Assembly (NCBI GenBank): GCA_022702705.1
Contig: CM040428.1
Span: forward strand, 95,166,287 to 95,230,286
Reading direction: 5' to 3'
DNA length: 64,000 nt
Origin: Papilionanthe hookeriana x Papilionanthe teres
Lineage: Eukaryota > Streptophyta > Magnoliopsida > Asparagales > Orchidaceae
A model generated the notes under the pieces. That model was not told the DNA's origin, did not search any database, and saw only the letters and a program-made list of their open reading frames with translations. The translations under genes were made by a program, and so were the position numbers. Below are positions 45,088 to 57,100 of this stretch, piece after piece (the first letter of the stretch is position 1; each line of letters begins with the position of its first letter).

Positions 45088-46221
45088 ACATCGCCTCAAT
45101 TACAACTTCAACAACCAATCCCAGTACCGATAGATAAAAGAACAATGGATGAAAAAATGAATAAATAATATTCGTTTAAAACGAAAGCCCTCGGCAAAAT
45201 ATTTCACAGCTTGTTTAAAATACCCGAATTTAAGCTACCATAAGCTAAAAGGCCAGAAGAAGTAGACATGAAGGACAATCCTAATTATTGTCCTTATCAT
45301 AGAATGCTCGGACACAAGATTGAAGAATATTTTGTCTTCAAAGACTGGTTAGAGCGCAACTTTAAATAAGGAAATATAGTAATCCCAAAAGAATATTTGA
45401 AAGAATCTGACAAAGGTTCAATCAATATGATTTCAGCAGAAAAATTTAATTCCAAAAGAAAGAACCAAGACACTGTTCGAGGTAAATCTTCTGAGGAGAT
45501 CCTTACCGAATTTCAGGTTCCAAAGCCTCCTAAGAAAGAAAAGAAAGAGAAAAATAAAGAACCAAAAAGGATTAGAGGTCTTCCAGATATAGAGACTACA
45601 GCTCCTTTTGTATCCTCTCGTACTTATGTTTCCTCATCTTTTACTAGGATAGTTATATCGGATGAAGGACGAAAAATCCTTGAACCGATGACTTTGTCTG
45701 ACTTCCTTTTTGCTCCTTCTGTAAATAATAATAATTCCAGTTCTTCTTACATTCTGTCTATTTTGAGTGATGCTTCTGAAAATGATCATTCAAATCCTAA
45801 TCCTGTAGACAATACTCAAATAGTATATGATCTCGATCAATCTAAAGACATCCAAAATGACGAAAGCATTGATGAAAATTCTGACAATGACAAAGATGAA
45901 AATGGCACAGCTACGCTCCAATTACACGGAACCCCGATTTCCATTAAATTGGAATCTTCCGACTCAGAGACAAATGAGATGGATGAAGAGATAATTGTAA
46001 TCAATTTCAAGAGTGGAAAGGTTCTACCTCCTAGAATGGCTCCACAAGAAAAGGAAAAACAAATAGTCACATCAGAAAAGATCATTCCTCCAATACATCC
46101 TCAACTCCCTGAAAGAGATAAGGATGATCTTCATAATAAAGTGGACTATAATGTACTAGCTCATTTGAGGAAATTACCAGCAAAATTGAGCATCTATGAT
46201 GCTCTTATGCTTTCCAAATGA
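45088..46221 (+). pseudogene. Gag to protease linker of element E
   Basis: A zinc-finger-like motif lies near 45285-45350 (CPYHRMLGHKIEEYFVFKDW, a CxxH...H-type arrangement common in this lineage). A 274-codon frame (45397-46221) follows, with a Lys-rich stretch (KPPKKEKKEKNKEPKRIRGL) and acidic patches, ending in LAHLRKLPAKLSIYDALMLS. It stops one codon before the protease frame at 46222, with which it was surely continuous. Confidence 0.75.
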
Positions 46222-46970
46222 ATGAGAGAGGCATTGAAAAAAGCCCTTCTAGATCCATACATTTTCTTAGCTCAACTTGCTAGTATTACTCATAATGAAG
46301 TTTGTTTATTAGAAGAATTGATAAAGATTACCTACTCTCATAATGACTTGTTGCTCGGAATAACTGAACATAATTGTCGATTGTATATTACAGAAAACAT
46401 AAATGACACGACACTTTCAAGGGTTCTTATTGACCCAGGTGCCTCAATTAACATTATGAATTTGAGAACTCTTACGTATCTGGATATTGACGCATCTCAA
46501 TTACCAAGAGATACAATGATGTTACGAGGATTCAATCAACAAGGAGAACGAGCTCTTGGATCAATATCATTGCTTTTAAAGATAGCCGACTTATCGACAA
46601 CAGCAAAATTCCATATCATTGATTCTGATACTTCTTTTAATGCCTTACTTGGCAGACCATGACTTCGTGAAAATAAATTAATTCCTTCTTCGTTGCATCA
46701 ATGCATAAAATATCTACGAAAAGGAAAAGAATGTCGTATTGTAGGAGATTTGCAACCGTTTTCGATCCATGAATACAATATACATGAAGATGCAGCATAT
46801 TTTGATCCTATAAAGAAAATAATATTCTCGAAAGAGACAATGGTGGATATGAAAGAAAGAGGCAAAGAAAAGAAAATAAACAAAAAAGATCATTTTTCTT
46901 CAACAAAAACAAAAGGAGTTAATTCTCGTCAGATTCATACTCGAGGCCGAGGCCGAGGACGAGGATGAGG
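46222..46970 (+). pseudogene. Aspartic protease of element E
   Basis: LSRVLIDPGASINIMNLRTL holds the D-P-G-A-S active site, then MMLRGFNQQGERALGSISLL and FHIIDSDTSFNALLGRP. A Trp codon at 46660 appears as TGA. The frame resumes with HQCIKYLRKGKECRIVG and an Arg-Gly-rich tail (RGRGRGRG), a likely RNA-binding stretch. The homologous fragment D has E in place of the active-site G. Confidence 0.88.
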
Positions 46971-47739
46971 GAAAGAAGATTCAATTGTTACAATGAAGAA
47001 ACCATTGAAGTTCAAAATTCACCTGGACTCAGAAGAAAATAAAAATGAAGAAACGACATCTGTGGTTTTAAAGGAACCTCAATTCAAAATACCTCTAGAA
47101 GAAGCAAACAAAGGAAAACAATTTGAATCTATATTTGACAAAATCAATCGTTATATACATTCTATGACTCTGACTCCAACCTCTACCGTTAAGATTGAGA
47201 ATTTAGTAGTCAAAGAAGTATTTAGTGACGACAAAAAGCCAATTATGTTTAGACTTGACTCTACTTCTTCTAGTACTGAAATTGAAGTAAAAATAGAAGA
47301 TGAAAATCTTCTAAAATCAATGAAAATTCCTTTTGAGTTGTACACTCCTTATGCACAAAAATTGATTCAAAATAGTTTAATGCTCAAATAATGGTCTTTA
47401 AAACAACCACATTTTGCTGAACGAATGTGGAATAATAACAAAAGGAATCCTAACTCCAAAAAAGGTGTTGGATTTGTTACTCTGGAACTACTAGATGATA
47501 TAGAATTTTGCATGGTCATCACTGAAGAATTGATATCTGATCTTCCAATCGAAGATGCTCCTCCAAAAGTCGAAGAATAAATTAAATCGACAATTGATGA
47601 ATTAAAAGAAATAACTTTAGGAACTAATGAAAATCTGAAACCAACTTTCATTAGTTCACTCCTTAATGATGAGGAAGCAAAAGACATAATTTAATTGTTA
47701 ACAGAATAAAAAGACTGTTTTGCTTGGACTTACGAAGAG
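46971..47739 (+). pseudogene. Protease to reverse transcriptase linker of element E
   Basis: Open from 46993 to 47389, with a lysine-rich start, INRYIHSMTLTPTSTV and PFELYTPYAQKLIQ. Beyond a stop at 47389 come RNPNSKKGVGFVTLELLDD and further stops at 47578 and 47692. In Ogre elements an intron lies in this interval; I cannot prove splice sites here. Confidence 0.65.
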
Positions 47740-48345
47740 ATGCCTGGCTTATCACCAGAAGTTGCAGTCCATAAACATGGGATAAATCAAATCACAATCC
47801 CTGTTAAACAAACTCCAAGAGCGATGCGTGTTGAAATAGAGCAACAAGTCATTGTAGATGTTAAAAAATTGATAGAAGTTAATTTCATAGAAGAAGAAAA
47901 TTATCTGACATGGTTAGTCAATGTGGTGCCAGTTAAAAAGAAAAATGGTCAGATAAGGGTCTACATAGACTTCAGGGACTTGAATAAAGCATGTCCAAAA
48001 GATGAAATCCCTTTACCAATTCCTAAATTAATGGTTGATATAAAATCGAAACATGCAATATTTTTCTTTATGGATGGATCATCAGGATACAATAAAAAAA
48101 AATGTTTTCAGAGGATGAAGCAAATACAGCCTTTCGGACACCCATAGGGATATATTATTATAAGGTTATGCCATTTGGACTAAAGAATGCTGGTGCAACC
48201 TATCAAAGAGCCATGACACGGATCATCGATGAATTAATACACAATCAAGTCGAATGTTATGTGGAAGATCTGGTTGTCAACAGTAAAAAAAAAGATGATC
48301 ATAGATACGATTTGAGAATTGTCTTTGAATGACTATGACAATACA
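47740..48345 (+). pseudogene. pol: Reverse transcriptase of element E
   Basis: MPGLSPEVAVHKHGINQITI, WLVNVVPVKKKNGQIRVYID, DLNKACPKDEIPLPIPKLM, FFMDGSSGYN, a frame break near 48100, PFGLKNAGATYQRAMTRI and CYVEDLVVNSKKKDDH. The catalytic box reads YVED where YVDD is expected, so one catalytic Asp is replaced. The sequence style is clearly Tat/Ogre/Retand. Confidence 0.9.
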
Positions 48346-49080
48346 ATCTTAAAATGAACCCCTTAAAGTGCGCTTTTGGTGTCACTTCAAGAAAATTTTT
48401 CAGATTTGTAGTTCGACATTGTGGGATAGAAATTGATCTTCTCAAAATTGAAGCCATCCTAAATATGCCTCCTCCTAAAATTCTAACTCAGTTGAGATCA
48501 TTTCAAGGAAAGTTAGCGTATATAAGACGTTTTATTTCTAATCTGTCTGGTAGGTGTCAGCCTTTTTCTGCCCTAACCAGCAAAGATACCAAATTTGTGT
48601 GGGATGAAAAATGCCAACACGCCTTTCAAAATATCAAACAATACCTGACAACCCCTCCTGTTTTAGCAGCTCCTGTAGTAGGAAGACCGCTAATCCTTTA
48701 CACCGCAGCACTGGACAATTCCTTTAGAGCATTATTGGTACAAGTAAATGACAAGGGAAAAGAAAATACATTATACTATTTAAGCCGTTGTATGGTTCCG
48801 ACAGAAATAAAATACCCGACAATTAAGAAACATTGCTTAGCCTTGATTTTTTAAGTTCAAAAACTAAGGCACTATATGCTTTCTCATAAAGTAACTCTTC
48901 TTTCAAAAGTTAACCCGCTACAATATTTAATGACACGGCCGACACTTTCTGGAAGATTAGCAAGATGGACAATGATCTTACTCTAATTCGACATAACATT
49001 TGTACCATTATGTGTTGTGAAAGGATAAATCTTGGCAAATTTCCTAGCAGTACACCCAATTCTAACAAGATCACCTCTCA
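48346..49080 (+). pseudogene. pol: Reverse transcriptase thumb and first RNase H of element E
   Basis: MNPLKCAFGV, IEAILNMPPPKILTQLRSFQ, GKLAYIRRFISNLSGRCQPF and YTAALDNSFRALLVQ. The acidic residue usually found in place of A-L-D is displaced, as in many Tat elements with a weakened first RNase H. Open to 48852, then broken near 48990-49080. Confidence 0.8.
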
Positions 49081-49683
49081 ATGATGATTTACCTGATGAA
49101 CAAATATCAGAAATAAAAGATTCCAATATACAATGATGGGAACTCTACTTTGATGGATCATCATCTCCACGAAAAATATAAAGACAAACAGACAATTATA
49201 CCAGGCAAAGCTGAAGTACGATTGATTTTCATCACTCCAGACAAAATGATGATGCCTTTTTCTTATCATCTGACAGAACCATGCACAAATAAAGAAGCCG
49301 AGTATAAAGAACTCATAACCAGTCTAGATTTGACAATACTAATGGAAATTAAAAATATTGACATCTATGGAGATTCTCAGTTGATTATCAATCAAATCAT
49401 TGGAAATTATAAGACTCTGAAACCTCGACTCGAACAATATTCTCGTTATACTCTGAAGCTGCTTCAGCAAATTCCTGATGCGACATTTTTCTTAATCCCG
49501 AGACGAGATAACTCTTTAGCAGATTCTTTGGCAAAACTTACAAAAGAGTTTGACTTTCCAGAGGAAGAAGACATACCAATTTTTATAAAAGGACGACAAA
49601 TTATTTCTCAAATTGACATGGATAATTTGTATAAAATTAGTGAGAACATGACATTGACAACAAATGATGAAAAGGATAATTAG
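49081..49683 (+). pseudogene. pol: Second (archaeal-type) RNase H of element E
   Basis: Begins near 49132 (WELYFDGS, first Asp), then EPCTNKEAEYKELITSLDL (Glu), IDIYGDSQLIINQI (Asp) and RRDNSLADSLAKL (Asp). The set of catalytic acids is visible. A second RNase H of this kind is a mark of the Tat lineage. A short frame change near 49180 reduces similarity to usual sequences. Confidence 0.85.
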
Positions 49684-50935
49684 CGACAACCAATTATTCA
49701 ATATTTACAAACTGAAAGGTTATCTGAAAACACTTCTATTGCCACTCAAATTAAACAAAGAGCATTATCATATGCTCTAATAAATGATGTCCTTTATAAA
49801 CGATCTTTTGAAAAAATGTGGCTAAGGTGCTTAAACCAAGTTGAACCTCAAGAGATTGTTAAGGAGGTCCATTCAGGTTTATGTGGCGCACATCAATCTG
49901 GACCTAAAATGAAAATGATAATAAAAAGAATGAGATATTATTGGCCGACAATGATTACTGATTGTCTTGACGTTACAAAGAAATGTCATCAATGTCAGAT
50001 ACATGGTGTAGTTTTACACCATCCTCCAAATGTCTTACACCCAACTATTGCATCTTGGCCGTTTGAATGTTGGGGCACCGACATATTGGGCTCTATCGAT
50101 CCTCCATCATCTAAGGGTCATTGATTTATTCTAGCAGCCACTGATTATTTTGTCCAAATGGACAGATGCAATTCCTCTTAGAGAAGTCAAAGTAGAATAA
50201 GTCCTTTATTTCTTCAAGACACATATTGTTTATAGATTTGGATTCCCTTGAAGGGTCATATCAGACAATGGATTGGCCTTTAAAAATATAAAAATGAACA
50301 ACTTTTTCCAAAGACATGGGATAGATTGGAGGTATTCCACGATCTATTATCCTAAAGCCAATGGTTTAGCTGAAGCTTTCAATAAAACATTGGTTCAAAT
50401 TTTGAAAAATACATTAGTCAACAGCCTAAGACAGTGGCATGAACGATTAATAGAAGCTTTATGGGCTTACAAAACTACATATCGAACACCAACACTGTCA
50501 ACAACGTTTGCTTTGGTATATGGTTCTGAGGCTATTTTACCACTCGAAGTCCAAATCCCTTCTCTCAGAGTTGTGATAGCAAATAAGATAACTGAAGAAG
50601 AAAATGCCAGATTACGACTTGAAGAACTCGAGAGTTTAGAAGGCAAATGTCTTCAAGCTCAGTAAAATCTTCAACTGTATCAAGCAAAAATGTTATGGGC
50701 CCACGACAAGTTAGTTCACCCCAAAACCTTTTGAACTGGTGAATTAGTTTTAGTTCTTCGAAGACCTATACTAGCTCATCAAAAGATAGGTGGAAAATTT
50801 GAACCAATATGGAAGGGTGCATATGTAATTGAAAAGACATATTCCGGAGGATCTTAGCAACTAGTGGATTGTCTAGGAGAAAGAATCTTGCCTCTAATCA
50901 ATGGTCGTTTCTTAAAGAAATATTATGCGACATAA
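49684..50935 (+). pseudogene. pol: Integrase of element E
   Basis: Zinc finger EVHSGLCGAHQSG ... CHQCQIHG. Core: CWGTDILGSI (Asp), ISDNGLAF after a stop near 50250 (Asp), YYPKANGLAEAFNKTLVQIL (Glu), WAYKTTYRTPTLSTTFALVY. The C-terminal domain (LVLVLRRPILAHQKIGGKFE, NGRFLKKYY) runs to 50935. Stops or shifts occur at 49681, 50124-50250, 50663, 50733 and 50855. Last pol domain before the AlkB-like region. Confidence 0.88.
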
Positions 50936-51135
50936 CTAAAAAAATGAATGATGACTTGTTTATAAACTGTGATAATAAAAAAAAATCTTTTCTCAAAATC
51001 ATCTTTGTGATATGAATCTTGACTTTTATGTCTTGTAACATCTGTTTCGCTTATTAAACAAATGTTTTTTAGCATCATTCATTAACATAAAAAAAAGTCT
51101 AAAATATTACATTATCCTGTTGTTTTCAGAAAAAA

Positions 51136-51420
51136 TGTCTAACGAAAGACTTCTTTTCACATTTTAAAATGGTGTAACTTTTGCCTTGGACCACCGACAC
51201 ATGCAAGAGGGGACTAGAATTCATTTCAACTTTGATCTGTTGCAAGTTGAATTCATATATCATGGGTTATTACTCTATCTGGTGAACCAGAGCGAAATTA
51301 ATCTACAAATGCCCTTGATAGAATCCAAACTTCGACAGCCCAAGGAGTATGACTTCACAATCAGTGACAGCTCGGACAAGTAAGAATTTATGACTACTTC
51401 AAGGGATTACAGGAGACTCT
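51136..51420 (+). pseudogene. Unrecognised coding-like stretch upstream of AlkB-like copy 2
   Basis: ATG 51136 (MSNERLLFTF), a stop at 51166, then an open run to 51381 with FNFDLLQVEFIYHGLLLYLV and KLRQPKEYDFTISDSSDK. It might be the N-terminal part of the AlkB-like protein or a separate small protein. The left 3' remnant of E starts downstream of it, so there is no second copy for comparison. Confidence 0.4.
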
Positions 51421-51438
51421 GCATCCGGTATAAAAAAT

Positions 51439-52544
51439 ATGACTGCAGGACTCACTCGATCACAGATTCAGAGCCATAATAAAGTTGAAGCGTCAAAAAA
51501 AATTGCAAGAAAGACAAAACATGGAGGACATTAGTCAGTCAAAATCTCAGGCTATCGATACTCCATTTGAGGAAATATATTCTACATCAGAAATGGCAAA
51601 TCCAGATTCTGGGAAGAGAAACTAGGAAGATATGAAGGTATGAGGTAAGGAAGTTAATAGAAAAGATCACTTCAGAGAAGAAGCATGGCGGATTTCCGCT
51701 ATTGAATGGAGGACCTTTGAATAATATAAGCATATCAACAAAAGAAAAATAAATATTATGGATGGTCTTAGACTATTCACCAGAATATTTGATAAAGACG
51801 AGCAGGCCGCTATTATTGATCATGTAATAAAAGCCCGGGACCAGGGTAGGGCTGGACATCTTAGAAGAAAGACATATTCTGAGCCAAATAAATGGATCCG
51901 TGGCAAAGGCAGACTAACCATTCAATATGGGCGTTGTTATAATTATGCAAGAGACAGGGAGGGGAATCTTCCCGGAATTTTATGATATGAACAGGTCGAT
52001 CCATTACCCACTATAATAATTCAGATTATCAGATGTCTTGTCACTTGGGGAATCATGCCCACAGACTGTATTCGTGCTAGCTGCATCATCAACCCTGAAT
52101 TTTACGATATGAACAGGTCGATCCATTACCCACTATAATAATTCAGATTATCAGACGTCTTATCACTTGGGGAATCATGCCCACAGACTGTATTCGTGAT
52201 AGCTGCATCATCAACATGTATGATGAAGGAGATTGTAACCCTCCCTATATTGACAACCACGACTTCGAAAGACCATTTTGTACACTATCCTTAATGAATC
52301 ATTGTTCCAACATATTTGGAAGAGAAATACAGATTCCGGGACCTGGAGAATTTGAAGGGACATGCCCCATCCTTTTAACTCGAGGATCAGTTCTCTTATT
52401 CAAGGGAATGGTGCAGATTTTGTAAAACACTGTATACCCAGTGTTAATAGGAAACGCATTTCGATCACCTTGCGGCGGATGAAACCATACAAACGACATA
52501 TTGGATATCAAGCTATCCTAGAGCATGAAGGGTTGAAGCCGTAG
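51439..52544 (+). pseudogene. AlkB-like (ALKBH9/10-type) dioxygenase ORF, copy 2 in element E
   Basis: Colinear with copy 1. After a 2-bp loss near 51478 the frame gives WRTFE, ILDGL-type sequence with RLFTRIFDKDEQAAIIDHV, KWIRGKGRLTIQYGRCYNYA, VDPLPTIIIQIIRCLV, SCIINMYDEGDC, PPYIDNHDFERPFCTLSL, GPGEFEG and, after a 1-bp loss near 52405, ADFVKHCIPSVN and RISITLRRMKP. A 122-bp tandem duplication (51975-52096, 52097-52218) breaks the frame. Stops occur near 51628, 51643, 51721 and 51985. The H of the H-x-D iron motif is Tyr here and Asn in copy 1, one base step each from a His codon. I infer an ancestral functional enzyme lost independently. Confidence 0.85.
51975..52218 (+). repeat. 122-bp tandem duplication inside AlkB-like copy 2
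   Basis: Two nearly identical segments starting GAATTTTA(T/C)GATATGAACAGG and ending at GCTGCATCATCAAC. Absent from copy 1, so it arose after the copies separated. Confidence 0.9.
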
Positions 52545-52890
52545 AACTGCCTAGGACATATTCTACAAACAATGTCTTGGGGTGTTAGACATTTTATGGT
52601 AGGTCTAACAGTATCTGTGAACTTTGACATAGTATTTTGCAGTGTGTATGCGTGTATTGTGTAATACATAACGTACTGTGAACTTTGGATATCTATATAC
52701 ATTATTAGAAGTGGAATGAAATCTTGTGAGATATTTCCTAGCTGACTATAATACATCGTCAGGTCCAAGAATGCCAAAATGAACTGAAATAACAAGATGA
52801 ATAACATATGATAACTAACATGAGAATTATCATTCGACCTACATAGGTCAAATCCTTAGCATATGTCCCCAACAAATATCTTAGTGAGTT
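52545..52890 (+). other. 3' untranslated segment after AlkB-like copy 2
   Basis: Non-coding, colinear with 33846-34198. Nothing further recognised. Confidence 0.6.
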
Positions 52891-54005
52891 TGCCACTCTT
52901 TCTAGTTATTGGATGTAAGTCTTTTCCTGACATGGAAACTATGGCATTCCTTTAACTAAATATCGACATTGACATTATGAGAAATGGAATATGACAGCCA
53001 TTTCTCTCTCCGGTTATTGAATGTATGTCCTTATCTGGCACAGAAATCATGGCTTTCCTTTAACTAATTATTGACATTTCAAGAAATGGAATATGACATC
53101 CATTTTTCTCTCTCTGGTTATTGGATGTAAGTCCTTTCCTGACACGAAAATCATGTCTTTCCTCTAACTAGATATCGACATTGACATTTCGAGAAATGGA
53201 ATATGACATCCATTTTCTTTCTCCGGTTATTGGATGTAAGTCCATTCCTGACACGGAAATCATGGCTTTCCTCTAACTAAATATCGACATTGACATTTCA
53301 AGAAATGGAATATGTCATCCATTTTCTCTCTCCGGTTATTGCATGTAAGTCATTTCCTAACACGAAAATCATGGCTTTACTTTAACTAATTATCAAAATT
53401 TTGAGAAATGGAATATGACATCCATTTTCTCTCTTTAGTTATGCGATGTAAGCCCTTTTCCAGACACGGAAATTATGAAATTCCTCTCACTAAATATCGA
53501 CATTTTGAGAAATGGAATATGAAATCCATTTTCTCTTTTCGGTTATTGGATGTAAGTCCTTTCCTTACACTGAATTTATGGCTTTCCTCTAACTAATATC
53601 GACATTTCGAGAAATGGAATATGACATCCATTTTCTCTCTTTAGCTATGAGATGTAAGCCCTTTTCCTGACACGGAAATCATGGCTTTCCTCTAACTAAT
53701 ATCGACATTTCGAGAAATGGAATATGACATCCATTTTCTCTCCCCAGTTATTGAATGTAAGTCCTTTCCTGACGCGAAAATCATGGCTTTCCTCTAACTA
53801 AAGATCGACATAGACATTTCGAGAAATTGAATATGACATTCATTTTCTCTCTCCAGTTATTGGATGGAAGTTCTTTCATGACATGGAAATCATGGCTTTC
53901 CTTTAACTAAATATCGACATTGAAATTTCGAGAAATGGAATATGACATCCATTTTCTCTTTCTGATTATTGGATATAAGCCCTTTCCTAACACGGAAATT
54001 ATGGC
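52891..54005 (+). repeat. 103/109-bp minisatellite in the 3' untranslated region, copy 2
   Basis: About ten to eleven units of the same family as 34199-35205, with the same two unit lengths. It ends in a shared AACCAACATATGAAACAT segment before the polypurine tract. Confidence 0.9.
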
Positions 54006-54111
54006 CTTCCAATAAATACCCTTCTCAGAACCAACATATGAAACATCTGACATTCTTCAGACCACTTCGGTCAACGCCAATATGTGCAGCATACTTATGC
54101 AGTATTCCACA

Positions 54112-54128
54112 CATATTGGGGGCCCTTT
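54112..54128 (+). other. Polypurine tract before LTR3
   Basis: CATATTGGGGGCCCTTT, immediately followed by TGTTGACC of LTR3. Confidence 0.78.
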
Positions 54129-57100
54129 TGTTGACCTCATTTTTTTATGATAAGGTCAACACTTGACCTAAAAAGTCAACTTTGGTCAAAATAGTCAATC
54201 CTGACCCAATGACCAACCCTGTTGACCCAATAGGTCAACATTTTGACCTAAAAAGTCAACTTTGGTCAAAATGGTCAATCCTGACCCAATGACCAACTCT
54301 GTTGACCCAATAGGTCAACCTTTTGACCTAAAAAGTCAACTTTGATCAAAATGGTCAATCTTGACCCAATGGCTAACCCTGTTGACCCTGTAGGTTAACC
54401 TTTTGACATAAAAGGTCAACTTTGGTCAAAATGGGCAATCCTGACCCAATGACCAACCTTGTTGACCCCATAGGCCAACCTTTTGACCTAAAAGGTCAAC
54501 TTTGGTCAAAATGGTCAATTTTTTACCAAATAACCAATTATTGACCCAATGACCTGTTTAAGACCCCAAAAATGACAAAATTAATCAAATAATTAATTTC
54601 AAAATTATTTTGATTAATTAAATGAAGTTGACTAATAATTTAATTTTCAATATTTTAATTATATAAATGACATAACTAATTAAAATGAAAAATTAAATTA
54701 AAAGCCATAAAATGATAAAATGCATAAATTAATTAAAAATAATAGAATTAATCAAATTATTAATTCCAAAATTATTTTTGATTATTTAATTGACCAAAAA
54801 TTTAATTTTTATATTTTAATTAATGACATAATTAATTAAGATGAAAATTAAATTGAAAAAGTCATGGAACGAGACAAAATTCAATTTTAATGACATGAAT
54901 ATTAATCAAATAATTAATTTGGATTTATTTCCAATTAATAATTGATTAATAAAATAATTTACAACATTTAATTAATGACATAATTAATTAAAAATGGAAA
55001 TTAACTCAAGAGGGGTATTAAATGAAATTTTTAAACCTATGACATTTTGGTTTTCTAAAAATTCCAAAACTCCTTTACGACATCACACATGACCGCATAT
55101 GGGTTAGACACAACCCATATGGCCCATTAAAGAGAAAACAACCCATGGATGACTCATATTTAACCATGGTTAAGAGCCATAATGACATAAAAATGTGATG
55201 GCAAAACCATGGTGTTTTGAAGTGTGACTCATCCTCCTTTACAAGTGAGGTGGCTTGCCATGGTGAGATGAGTTTAGCCACCTCCCTAGCCACCCAATGA
55301 TGAGAAGACAAGGCTTTAACCATTCTTCATACCATGGTTAAGCTCATCATAACATTTCATAAAAATGTTAAGAAGGGAGCTAATGTGTCATCACCCGATG
55401 AAATGTTAAATGAGGTGGTGGAAGGAGAAGGTCTCAACCATTTGAGTTACCATAAACCTCTCCCTTAGCCAATGGAACGGAAACAAAGAGATCAAAACCT
55501 ATCATGATAATTTGAAAGCCATAAGTGCCATGAAATGTGAACTTTCTTAAGTGGCTAAATTCTTATGGGATATGGAGAGGTGGTGGTTGGATTACATGGG
55601 GGAGGCTGTTACTTGATTCTAATCCACAGCTCTAACCATACAATGATCAATCCTAAGCTAACCAAGGTTGAATCATAGCCATCCATGGCTATAAGTTGGT
55701 CGAAATTTTGAAGAGGAGAGAAAAAATCCATAGAAACATATAGGCTGCCCAAATCCTTTAGCTTCCAACACAAAAAGTCTTTCTATGGACCTCAGCAACC
55801 TATTCCAACAAAGATCAAGCCATAGGATCAGCCGAATCAAGCCAACTTCACCAAAATCCAAAATCAGCCCAAACCTAGCCACTTTGCCAAAATTGCTCAC
55901 CAAGGCTAGCTACAAAACCAAATTGAAGTGACAAAGATCTTTTTTGGGAGTCCTAGAAGCTGACCATCAAGGCTGATCAAGCTCAAGATTATTGTGGCCA
56001 AGGTATGGATTTATTTTGTCCAAAATAATGCATATAATCGAAAAATTATGGGTTAAACTAGCCCAGAAATGTATCATCACCGTATAGAAATAATCTATAT
56101 GTTCAGATGATTCCAAAGTTTCAAAAATCACTCAATTTTATTGAGAAATTAGTGAGATATAATCTTTAAAGTTGGACGGTTCGAAATACTTTCGAATATA
56201 TGGGGATTAATCTCCGCCGTTCGTTCCCGTGTATTGGAACGTACGGCGCTGATTTAGAGATTTTGTGTCCTGTGTCCAGATCTGTGTAGCGGATCTTCAT
56301 GCTCTTCGACGCGTACGAGGAGGCGTGGCAAGCCCACAATTTATCGGGTTAGGTTAATTCAGATTAACCTTCAAAACTTTGAAAATTCATATCTTTTTAC
56401 CTAGAGCTCCTAAAAATAAAATAAAAATACCTCTGGAAAGCTTTTGAAGAGAAGAAAATTATGAAATCAAAAACATAAATTTATTCTCAGTATTTATTTT
56501 TAAATAATCAAATACTCTCTAGAGTATTTTAATTATTAAAAATTATTTACAAATCAGAAAAATGTGATTATTTTAGCGAAGAACCTTTAAGTCCTTAGAC
56601 ACATCTCCCTATTTTTTTAAGGCTAGTATAGCTCTCTATGATATGATTTTGTAATTTCCATGATATTTTATAATTATTTCCAGAAAGAATTAAAAATTTT
56701 GGAAAATTGGAAAATTAAATTTCAAAATGTCTAGGAATTTTAGGATGACAGATAATAATTCTAAAACAACAATTCTCAAGCCATCAAATCAATCTAAAAG
56801 GCATTTTAAAACAAGTTTGAGATTTATTAATTATAAATTAATATTTCAAAACCTTTTCTTAATTCATTTCATAATGGACTAAGCCAATGATGAATCCAAA
56901 ATCAAATGAACTCAAATCAAACTTAATTACGATTAAAGACAACTTAAGCCTAAGTAAAATCATTAAACCTTAAGGTTTAATACAAAAATCAAAACTTTAA
57001 TTAAGTTTAAGGACATATTAAACTTAATTAACTCATTAAACCTTAACCAAATTAGGTTTAATACAAAATCAAAACTCTAATTAAGTTTAAGGACATATTA

